Assembly (NCBI GenBank): GCA_937948815.1
Contig: CALFAM010000254.1
Location: 1-35,849, forward strand
DNA from: an uncultured bacterium
Lineage (GTDB): Bacteria > Acidobacteriota > Thermoanaerobaculia > Multivoradales > J023
Reading direction: 5' to 3'
DNA length: 35,849 nt
The notes beneath the pieces were generated by a model. That model was not told the origin of the DNA. It did no database searches and saw only the letters and a program-made list of their open reading frames with translations. The position numbers and the translations under genes were made by a program. Positions 1 to 6,476 of this stretch are shown here, piece after piece; positions within the stretch are counted from its first letter, which is position 1; each line of letters opens with the position of its first letter.

Positions 1-1
1 G

Positions 2-724
2 CTGATCGCGCTTCACTCGATGGCATCGTCAGCGGCCGGCATGTCTTCCTACTGCCATCTGAACGACCTGCCGGCCGCAGTCCGCATTGTGTTACCCCAG
101 TCAGAGATTCCCCTCGACGGCGGCTTCACTTGGTGGCCAGAGGCAGAGTACGAACGGCCGATCGACGCCCAGCGCACGACGCTGGCCGCGCGCGCCGATC
201 AGCTCGCCGCCTTCGCCGCCGCGGTCATGCGTCGCCATCCAACAGTGGGCAAACCACTCGTCTTCGGGATTTCCCAGGGCGCAGATCTCTCCTTTCTCCT
301 GGCGCTGCGCGCGCCCGAGACGATTGCGGGTGCCATCGCGGTGGCGCCACGCTTGCCGCGCGCGTGGTGGTCCGATGCTCGGCAGGGGGCGTCGCACACG
401 CCGCCGATCCACGTTTTGATCGGAACAGCCGATGCCATCATTTCCGCCAGCGAAACACGAACGCTGGTCGCGGCACTCGAGTCGGCGGGCTTTCGCGCCT
501 CGATTGCCGTTTTCGAAGGGGCAGGCCATGGCCTGTCAGCAGCCATGCGGCGCCATTTCTTCGCTACGGTCCCGGAGATGCTCGTGCCCTCGAAGGACCG
601 GGCTCAGGACGAAGGCAATCCAGAGGTGCCCGTTTCTCCCACCTACGAAGGTGCCACGCGAATGTCACAGGATCTACAAGCGTGCCATGCGAATGTCACC
701 AAGAGGTGGTGTTCGGCCTTCTAG
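2..724 (+). CDS. alpha/beta hydrolase (phospholipase/carboxylesterase-like), 5' end cut by window
   Basis: Serine hydrolase of the predicted esterase (phospholipase/carboxylesterase) type; the substrate cannot be told. The reading frame is open to the left edge and begins with LIALHS, resembling the LxxLHG oxyanion strand, so the true start lies outside the window. A full catalytic triad is visible: Ser in GISQGAD (codon 272-274), Asp in GTADAI (431-433) and His in GAGHGLS (527-529). A family member would normally end about 20-30 residues after the His, near position 590. The last 35-45 codons are different in character and run through two copies of an 18-nt repeat belonging to the downstream transposase module, so the C-terminal tail is probably repeat-derived. 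Family assignment is firm; specificity is unknown. Confidence 0.8.
   Translation: MIALHSMASSAAGMSSYCHLNDLPAAVRIVLPQSEIPLDGGFTWWPEAEYERPIDAQRTTLAARADQLAAFAAAVMRRHPTVGKPLVFGISQGADLSFLLALRAPETIAGAIAVAPRLPRAWWSDARQGASHTPPIHVLIGTADAIISASETRTLVAALESAGFRASIAVFEGAGHGLSAAMRRHFFATVPEMLVPSKDRAQDEGNPEVPVSPTYEGATRMSQDLQACHANVTKRWCSAF
651..699 (-). repeat. two REP-like repeat copies upstream of the RAYT gene
   Basis: Two 18-nt copies differing at one base occupy 651-668 and 682-699 with a period of 31. Read on the minus strand they give GTGACATTCGCGTGGCAC and GTGACATTCGCATGGCAC. They share the core TCGCnTGGCAC with the repeats found in plus orientation at 1879, 2706 and 2755. They overlap the 3' end of the hydrolase reading frame and lie about 140 bp before the transposase start. 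Confidence 0.65.
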
Positions 725-834
725 CGGCCTCTTCTTGCATCGGGGGCTTCCGGGTGTGCTCAGGCATGCCGGCGTTGGCGAAGTTTTTCGTCAGGTTCGA
801 TTCCCTTCTCACGTCTTGAGATGGTGAGGAGGTC

Positions 835-1770
835 ATGATGCCTAGACGATTGCGATTCATTCCCGAGCGCGGCACGCTGGTCGAAGTGACGTGTCGTGTC
901 ATTCACGGACGAATGCTGCTCACGCCGAGTCGGCCGCTCAACGACATGATCGTCGGCGCGCTCGCTCGAGGCAAGCGACGCTACGGTGTTCGCATCTGTG
1001 CTGCGGCCTTTCTTTCCAATCACGCCCACCTCTTGCTCGAAGTCGATGACAGCAAGCAGCTTGCCGACTTCATGCGTTTCGTCAGCTCGAAGATCGCGCG
1101 CGAGGCCGGGCGACGGTTCGGTTGGAGCGAGAAGTTCTGGGGTCGGCGGTACAGCAGCATCGTCGTGAGCGACGAGCCGGCGGCGCAGATCGCACGGCTC
1201 CGTTACGTGCTTGCTCATGGTGTCAAGGAAAATCTCGTTTCACGTTGCGTCGACTGGCCTGGCGTTCACGCTGCCGAAGCCCTCATGACGGGGCGTGCGC
1301 TCGTGGGATGCTGGCTGGATCGCACGGCTGCCTACCGGGCCCGACTTCGAGGTAAGAAAGGTCGAGCCAATGCCTACAAGACACGCGAAGTGCTGACGTT
1401 TGATCCGCTGCCCTGCTGGCGGCATTTCGACGCTGAGGCCTACCAGAAGCACGTCGCTGACCTCGTAGCAAGTATCGAAGCCGACGCGAAAGCCGCACGG
1501 CGTGCTCGCAGCGTTGAGCCATGCGGCGTCGAGGCGATCCGACGACAGAAGGCTACGCAGCATCCCCGTCGAGCCAAGCGTTCGCCTGCGCCCGTTTTTC
1601 ATGCCGCAACTCGACGCGCGCGACACGCGCTCCTTGAGGCGTACCGCTGGTTCGAGGCCGTCTACCGCGATGCAGCGAGACGTTGGCGAGCTGGTGATCG
1701 TAGGGTGTCGTTCCCTGCCGGCAGTTTTCCGCCGCTGCCGCCATTCGTTTGCGGGGCAGATGGTGCGTAG
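835..1770 (+). CDS. REP-associated tyrosine transposase (RAYT, Y1_Tnp superfamily)
   Basis: Single-strand DNA nuclease/transposase of the HUH family, of the kind thought to mobilise or maintain REP-type palindromic repeats. The HUH motif appears as HAH in SNHAHLLLEV (residues 61-70), and the probable catalytic Tyr is Y124 in RLRYVLAHGVKENLV, at the expected distance. FWGRRYSSIVV (101-111) is also typical of the family. The protein is 311 aa, longer than the classic ~165-aa form, with a basic C-terminal extension of unknown role. A strong ribosome site (GAGGAGG) precedes two adjacent ATG codons at 835 and 838, either of which could serve. The gene stands alone, and copies of one repeat family lie on both sides in opposite orientation, which fits a RAYT and its substrate repeats. 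Confidence 0.88.
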   Translation: MMPRRLRFIPERGTLVEVTCRVIHGRMLLTPSRPLNDMIVGALARGKRRYGVRICAAAFLSNHAHLLLEVDDSKQLADFMRFVSSKIAREAGRRFGWSEKFWGRRYSSIVVSDEPAAQIARLRYVLAHGVKENLVSRCVDWPGVHAAEALMTGRALVGCWLDRTAAYRARLRGKKGRANAYKTREVLTFDPLPCWRHFDAEAYQKHVADLVASIEADAKAARRARSVEPCGVEAIRRQKATQHPRRAKRSPAPVFHAATRRARHALLEAYRWFEAVYRDAARRWRAGDRRVSFPAGSFPPLPPFVCGADGA

Positions 1771-1878
1771 TCTCGCAGCGCCCAAATGGATCACGGAAGG
1801 CATCTTCGGGCGAGATCAACAGACGCTCCAAAACCCGAACGATGATCGCAGCTCTCAGAGTGCTCGCCCGCTCAGAGT

Positions 1879-1904
1879 ACTCGCCTGGCACCTTGGAAGG
1901 GTGC
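1879..1904 (+). repeat. REP-like repeat with imperfect hairpin, downstream of RAYT
   Basis: Contains ACTCGCCTGGCACC followed by an imperfect inverted repeat (GCACCTT, GG, AAGGGTGC, with one bulged base). It ends one base before the stop codon of the minus-strand methyltransferase gene, so it could also act as that gene's terminator. The 1771-1904 interval otherwise shows no gene. Confidence 0.6.
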
Positions 1905-2756
1905 TTACGAAGCGGGCTTGGTGAAGACGAGAATGTGCTGGGTGGGGAGGATGTCGAGGGTCTCGTGATGCCGCAGGCCGGCGGCGTGCATTTCCTTCTT
2001 CGCTTGTTTCTCAGACAGCTTGTGGAGTGGCTTGATCGGCACGGAGCGATCTTCGGCGCGGTATTCGACCAACACGACCCGGCCACCGGGAACGAGGGCA
2101 CTTACGATGCCCTGCATCATCTCGAAAGGATGCGAGAACTCGTGGTAGGCGTCGACCATCAGAACGAGATCGACCGTCGCGGTGGGTAGGCTCGGGTCGT
2201 CGATGGAACCCAGAATGGGCTTGATGTTGGTGATGCCCTCCTGGGCAGTACGTTGCTCGATGATGGCGAGCATTTCGGGCTGAATGTCGACGGCGAGGAC
2301 CTTCCCTTCGGGCACATGGGGTGCGATGCGGAAGGTGAAGAAGCCGCTGCCGGCGCCGATGTCGGCTACGACGTCATCACTGGCGAGGCCGAGTGCTTCG
2401 ACCACCCGGTCGGGCTGTTCTTCGCTTACGCGGCTTTCGCGCTCCAGCCAGCCGAAGCCCTGATGCCCCATGACATGGGAGATTTCACGGCCGAGATAGA
2501 ACTTTCCGATGCCGTCGCGGCTCGCCTTGCCGAGTCGATAGACGCCCTGAGGCTCCTGCTCGCCCCGCGCCGCGGGCGAGCAGGCAAGCAACACAGGCGC
2601 CAGCAGGCTAACTACCAGAAGTGCCTGCGGTCGTAAGGCGATAAGGAACCCATGCCGGCCCGGGCTGGGACACTTGCCTGGGAATGCGTCACGCCGCCCT
2701 GGAACAGTCGCCTGGCACCGTGCAGGGGAGTGCAGAGGTACCGTGAAGGAGAACAC
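1905..2756 (-). CDS. lipobox-bearing SAM-dependent methyltransferase
   Basis: Class I SAM methyltransferase. Motif I is VVADIGAGSGFF (residues 129-140), the ribose-binding acidic residue is D158 in VLAVDIQPEM, and later strands are VDLVLMVDAYHEF and GGRVVLVEY. Before the catalytic domain comes a lipoprotein signal with a hydrophobic stretch and LLACS (Cys about residue 59), predicting export and lipid anchoring. I recall similar lipobox methyltransferases from other bacteria; the substrate is unknown. The only canonical in-frame start upstream of the signal peptide is a GTG at 2756, lying inside a repeat cluster, and the first ~34 residues are repeat-encoded. An ATG at 2653-2651 just before the hydrophobic segment is in another frame. 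The native start may therefore have been lost or displaced. Confidence 0.75.
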   Translation of the reverse strand: MFSFTVPLHSPARCQATVPGRRDAFPGKCPSPGRHGFLIALRPQALLVVSLLAPVLLACSPAARGEQEPQGVYRLGKASRDGIGKFYLGREISHVMGHQGFGWLERESRVSEEQPDRVVEALGLASDDVVADIGAGSGFFTFRIAPHVPEGKVLAVDIQPEMLAIIEQRTAQEGITNIKPILGSIDDPSLPTATVDLVLMVDAYHEFSHPFEMMQGIVSALVPGGRVVLVEYRAEDRSVPIKPLHKLSEKQAKKEMHAAGLRHHETLDILPTQHILVFTKPAS

Positions 2757-2775
2757 TCGCCTGGCACCGTGCAGG
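2667..2775 (+). repeat. cluster of three REP-like repeat copies
   Basis: Copies at 2667-2682 (GGGACACTTGCCTGG), 2701-2726 and 2751-2775. The last two share GAACAnTCGCCTGGCACCG and continue TGCAGG. A degenerate fragment (GGTACCGTGAAGGAG) lies between them. With the copies at 651-699 and 1879-1904 they give the loose consensus GNRACANTCGCNTGGCACC. The cluster supplies the apparent N-terminus of the methyltransferase gene and separates it from the ferritin-like gene. Confidence 0.65.
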
Positions 2776-2779
2776 AGTT

Positions 2780-3205
2780 TCAGAGTGGCCAGTCACGCAA
2801 GATGCGCTCGGTTTCCTCGGCGTGGCCACTCTCATCGCGCACCATGTCTTCGAGCTGGACCGCCAGGCCCTTGTCGCCGAATGCTTCGGCTTCCTCGGCG
2901 CGGGTGGTGTAGTCGGTCGTTGCCTGACGCTCGGCTACGAGCACAGCCTCGAGCATTTCGCGATTGTTCGCAGCGTCCGGCACGGGGCGCGGAGTTGTGG
3001 TCGGCTCGCCGCCGAGAGCCACGATTTTGTTGGCCAGGAATTGGGCGTGAAGTTGCTCGTCCGCTACTTCGGCGAGGAAGAACTGCGCGAGCTGTGGACG
3101 GTAGGGGCCGGTGGCCTTGGCTGCGTAGGTGATGTATTGGATGATGGCGCCGAGCTCGCCGGAGAGATCTTCGTTGAGATGATCGATCAGGGTTTGCTTG
3201 TCCAT
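2780..3205 (-). CDS. ferritin-like di-iron protein (bacterioferritin/Dps-like)
   Basis: A 141-aa four-helix-bundle protein with a complete di-iron ligand set: E17 (GELGAIIQY), E50 and H53 (DEQLH), E92 (VAERQATTDY), E125 and H128 (DESGH). This E, ExxH, E, ExxH pattern is that of the ferritin-like superfamily, and the length fits small bacterioferritin-type proteins. Likely roles are iron storage or peroxide detoxification in the cytoplasm; which one cannot be decided. No heme-ligand Met is evident. The ATG at 3205 is preceded by a possible -10 element (TAAGCT) only 6 nt upstream, suggesting a leaderless message. The methyltransferase follows 23 bp downstream on the same strand across a repeat. 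Confidence 0.85.
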   Translation of the reverse strand: MDKQTLIDHLNEDLSGELGAIIQYITYAAKATGPYRPQLAQFFLAEVADEQLHAQFLANKIVALGGEPTTTPRPVPDAANNREMLEAVLVAERQATTDYTTRAEEAEAFGDKGLAVQLEDMVRDESGHAEETERILRDWPL

Positions 3206-3211
3206 GCCCGC

Positions 3212-3241
3212 AGCTTACCGAGGGCCGCGTATCGAGAGCAA
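3212..3241 (-). promoter_or_regulatory. candidate promoter of the ferritin-like gene
   Basis: On the minus strand TTGCTC (3241-3236), an 18-nt spacer and TAAGCT (3217-3212), ending 6 nt before the ATG. This geometry places the transcript start at or next to the start codon. Both boxes are only partial matches to consensus. Confidence 0.35.
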
Positions 3242-3274
3242 TTGGTGCGACGACCGCGCACCGTATGAATCCTC

Positions 3275-3891
3275 TTGACAGAGACTGTCTTTCAACGCCG
3301 CCTTTGTGGACAGGGATGGGTTGCGAACCCTCGAAGGAAATCCCATGGCCCGGCCGAGCTTGCGGCGATCCGTGCGCGCGAGACGCCGATCGAGCCTTCC
3401 CGGGACATCAAACGCAGGATTCAGGTGGCTGGCCTGCTGGCTCAGGTTGTCGGAGGCTTCTGGATTCTGCGTCACGGCGGGCAGCTGGTTTCGTGGGCGA
3501 AACCGCTTACGGCGATGCCCTTGCTGACCGTGTCGCTGACCGACTTCGGAGGGTGGGAGGCTGCCGGCGGTGTGGGCACCACCGGCAATCTGCCGACAAC
3601 GCAGTATCGGTTCTTCGGTGGTGAAGACGAACGGGATTCCGCGTTGGTCAATCTCGGATTCGTCTGCTTGGGATGCGCGTTCGTCGGGCTCGGCATGTGC
3701 CTGTTGCTCTGGCAGCCCGGCAGTGGGCGCGGCCCTGGGGCGAGCGCCGGCCAGGGAGCGCGCCGAGCGATCTCGATTCCGGAACAGCCCTTCTCGTGTT
3801 CGAACGCTCCCGTCTTGAGCTCGAGACCGAAGCCACGGGATTTCCGGGGCTGCCGAAGCTGGCCTCTGCCTTGCAGTGGCGACTGGCGTAG
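3275..3891 (+). pseudogene. probable frameshifted small membrane-protein gene
   Basis: I do not recognise this gene. From about 3347 to 3755 one plus frame shows high third-position GC and a protein-like sequence with two hydrophobic segments (VAGLLAQVVGGFWIL and LVNLGFVCLGCAFVGLGMCLLLW) separated by a polar loop, so a two-helix membrane protein is plausible. After about 3755 the coding character moves to the +1-shifted frame, which reads TALLVFERSRLELETEATG and ends at a TAG at 3889-3891, just before the ADOP gene. In the original frame the reading continues to 3964 with Arg/Pro-rich, non-protein-like sequence overlapping the ADOP start. The first ~25 codons after the ATG at 3275 also look non-coding. 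A decayed gene or a sequencing frameshift are both possible. Confidence 0.35.
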
Positions 3892-3944
3892 GTTCGTCCA
3901 GCCGCGATTCGCGAGGTCGAACGGGAGATGCGCGAGGAGACGCC

Positions 3945-6386
3945 ATGGAAGAGTTGTTGAGTGACTTTCGCTACGCCATCCGCGGACTGCTGAAGAACCG
4001 AGGCTTCACCATCATTGCCGTGGTGATTTTGGCGATCGGTATCGGAGCCAATACAGCAGTCTTCACCATTGTCGACCCCATCCTTCTGCGGCCGCCGAAC
4101 CTTCCGGCGCCGGAAGAGTTGGCCCGCGTCTACGTCGAGGTGCCGGAAAAGGGGCGACTGCGCGGGGGTGTCGGCGTGGGCGAGTTCTACGGCTGGCGGG
4201 AACGCGGGCTCGAGAGCTTCGAGCAGTTTGCTGCCTACTACGGCGGCCAGACCATCCTCACCCAAGACGGACAGTCAGCGCGTCTTGATTATGCCGCTGT
4301 CTCGGAAGACTTCTTCGCAACGCTCGATGTCGCCACCAGCTACGGCAGGGTCTTCAGCCCGGACGAAACCTGGCCAGGCAACAGTGGGGTCATCATCCTC
4401 AGCCATCGGCTGTGGATGCAGCGATTCGGTGGTGACCCTGGAGTCATCGGGGATACCGTTCGATTGGGCGGCGAGCCGACGGAAGTCGTCGGCATCATGC
4501 CGCAGGGCTTTGCCTACCCGAGCGAGCGGGTCGAATTCTGGGTGCCGATGGCATTCGGACCGGATCTGCGCGCCAGCTTGGAAGCGCGATACCTCGCCGT
4601 GCTCGGGCGGCGTGCAGCCGGTGTGACCCTCGAGGGCGCCCAGGCCGAGTTCGCCACGCTGGCCGCGGAAGCTGCTACCGACCGCCCCGAGAGCAATGCC
4701 GGAGTGATGTATCGGGTGTCCGACTTCTTGTCAGATCGGGTGGTCGATGTGCGTCTCGGTCTGCTCTTCCTGCAGGTGGCGGTCGGGCTCCTGCTGCTGA
4801 TCGCCTGTATCGATGTCGCGAACCTCTTGCTCGCGCGGGCCCGTCACCGGGTTCGGGAGATGGCGCTGCGTTTTGCGTTGGGCGCCAGCAAGGGGCGTCT
4901 GATTCGCCTGATGCTCTCCGAAGCCGCGATGTTGGCCGTGCTCGGTGCCTGCGGTGCGGTCCTGGTCGCGTGGTGGATTCTCGACCTCTTCTCCGCGATT
5001 CTCACCGATGCTGCGGCAGCGGGATACGGAACGATCGCCCTCGATGGCCGCATCTTCTTGTTCACGCTGCTGGCGGCAGGGTTCACGGTGCTGCTCTTCG
5101 GCTTGGCGCCCGCGCTGGTGCTCTCGCGCGGCTCCTTGGCGCGCACGATGCGTGACGGAGGCCGTGGCATGAGTGTCGGGCGGGATGTTGCCCGGCTCGG
5201 TCGATCCTTGGTCTTCGGCCAGGTTGCTCTGGCCACGTTGCTGGCGATCGGGGCGGCCTTGGCCGGGCTCAGCCTGAGTCGATTGCTGGATGTCGATTTA
5301 GGCTTCCAGACCGCCTCGGTCACCACGCTCCAGGTCTCCCTGCCTTCGGGCACCTATGGTGACGACCATCGCGTGGTGGGCTTCTACGACCGCTTGCTTC
5401 CGGAGGTCGCGGCGCTGCCTGGGGTGGATGAGGCTGGCGCCGTCAACTGGCTGCCGGTGGGCGGCTCGTGGTCGTGTCGTTACCAGATCTCAGGGAGGCC
5501 AGCGCCGCAGGATGCCCGCGAGGTCGAGCAAGGCCTCTGGCGGACGGTCCGCCCCGGCTACTTCGAAACCCTCGGGATTCCTCTGCGCAGCGGCCGGCTT
5601 TTCGATCAGCGTGACGTCGGGGCGGCGTCTCAGGTGATCGTGATCAACGAGGCCCTCGCCGCGCAGAGCTTCCAGGCGGGCAACCCGCTCGGGCAGCGCA
5701 TGCGTTTTGACTGTGAGAATGGTGCGACTGACGACGCACCGGCGCCCTGGCGCACGATCGTCGGTGTGGTGGGCAACGTTCGGCAATACGGCGTAACCGC
5801 GGACTTCGGGCCGGGCTACTACGTGCCGCACAGCCAGCTTCCCTGGGATGACATGAGCCTTGCCGTGCGCGGGCCGATCAGCCCACCCGAGCTGGCCAGC
5901 GCGGTGCGTGCGGCAGCGGCCGCGATCGATCCCGAGGTGGCGGTGCACGACGTCGAGCTGATGGATGCACGAGTCCGCTCGACCCTCGCACTTCCGCACG
6001 CTCAGGGACTGCTGGCCGGTTGCTTTGCGGTGATGGCGCTGGTCCTCGGTGGCTTCGGGATTTACGGTCTGCTTTCTTTCCGCGTCGCCGAGCGGCGCTA
6101 CGAGTTCGGCATTCGGGCCGCGCTTGGTGCCACCGCGCGGTCTCTCGAACGCATGGTCCTGGGCGACGGAATGCGCCTGGTCATCGCCGGGCTGGTGGTC
6201 GGCTGCGGGCTGGCGCTGGTGCTTGCCCGCGTAGTCAGCGGGTTTCTCTACGGCGTTTCGGCCACGGACCCGCTGGTCTACGGAGCGGCTGTCCTCGTGC
6301 TCGGCCTGATCGGCCTGCTCGCGAGCTGGGTGCCGGCACGCCGCGCTGCGCGGGTCGACGTGTCGAAGACGCTGCGCGCCGACTAG
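3945..6386 (+). CDS. ADOP-family ABC transporter permease (MacB/FtsX type, duplicated)
   Basis: Membrane permease of the duplicated orphan type: a MacB-type periplasmic core plus FtsX module occurs twice in one 813-aa chain. Helix 1 follows the opening MEELLSDFRYAIRGLLKNRG. Helices 2-4 lie around LFLQVAVGLLLLIACIDVAN, AVLGACGAVLVAWWIL and IFLFTLLAAGFTVLLFG. Helix 5 lies at LVFGQVALATLLAIGAAL, and three more close the C-terminus. The ending SWVPARRAARVDVSKTLRAD is characteristic. The frame is open to an ATG at 3876, but the ATG at 3945 is preferred because it has GAGGAG 6 nt upstream and begins exactly at the conserved N-terminus. No ATPase or PadR gene adjoins it, unlike the other two ADOP genes in this window. 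Transported substrate unknown. Confidence 0.9.
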   Translation: MEELLSDFRYAIRGLLKNRGFTIIAVVILAIGIGANTAVFTIVDPILLRPPNLPAPEELARVYVEVPEKGRLRGGVGVGEFYGWRERGLESFEQFAAYYGGQTILTQDGQSARLDYAAVSEDFFATLDVATSYGRVFSPDETWPGNSGVIILSHRLWMQRFGGDPGVIGDTVRLGGEPTEVVGIMPQGFAYPSERVEFWVPMAFGPDLRASLEARYLAVLGRRAAGVTLEGAQAEFATLAAEAATDRPESNAGVMYRVSDFLSDRVVDVRLGLLFLQVAVGLLLLIACIDVANLLLARARHRVREMALRFALGASKGRLIRLMLSEAAMLAVLGACGAVLVAWWILDLFSAILTDAAAAGYGTIALDGRIFLFTLLAAGFTVLLFGLAPALVLSRGSLARTMRDGGRGMSVGRDVARLGRSLVFGQVALATLLAIGAALAGLSLSRLLDVDLGFQTASVTTLQVSLPSGTYGDDHRVVGFYDRLLPEVAALPGVDEAGAVNWLPVGGSWSCRYQISGRPAPQDAREVEQGLWRTVRPGYFETLGIPLRSGRLFDQRDVGAASQVIVINEALAAQSFQAGNPLGQRMRFDCENGATDDAPAPWRTIVGVVGNVRQYGVTADFGPGYYVPHSQLPWDDMSLAVRGPISPPELASAVRAAAAAIDPEVAVHDVELMDARVRSTLALPHAQGLLAGCFAVMALVLGGFGIYGLLSFRVAERRYEFGIRAALGATARSLERMVLGDGMRLVIAGLVVGCGLALVLARVVSGFLYGVSATDPLVYGAAVLVLGLIGLLASWVPARRAARVDVSKTLRAD

Positions 6387-6397
6387 CCCCTGACGGC

Positions 6398-6425
6398 TTG
6401 GCGACTGGCACGCCTTCGATAGACT
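6398..6425 (+). promoter_or_regulatory. candidate promoter for the multiheme cytochrome gene
   Basis: TTGGCG (6398-6403), a 16-nt spacer and TAGACT (6420-6425), each matching consensus at 4 of 6 bases, in the short gap after the ADOP stop. It would give a leader of about 45 nt before the ATG at 6477. Confidence 0.3.
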
Positions 6426-6476
6426 GGAGATCCGTTTGCGCCCGCCGCGCGAATGCCTCTCTGGGAGCCCCAGCTG

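Noticed and set aside
794..805. GGTTCGATTCCC, resembling a tRNA T-loop
   Set aside because: The flanking bases do not form a five-pair T stem, and no acceptor, D or anticodon arms can be drawn around it.
1749..2636. Plus-strand open frames across the methyltransferase gene
   Set aside because: The minus-strand product has clear SAM-binding motifs; the plus-strand frames do not resemble proteins.
3215..3946. Minus-strand 243-codon open frame opposite the broken membrane gene
   Set aside because: Arg/Pro/Ser-rich with no hydrophobic core or domain, and codon-position composition favours the plus strand.
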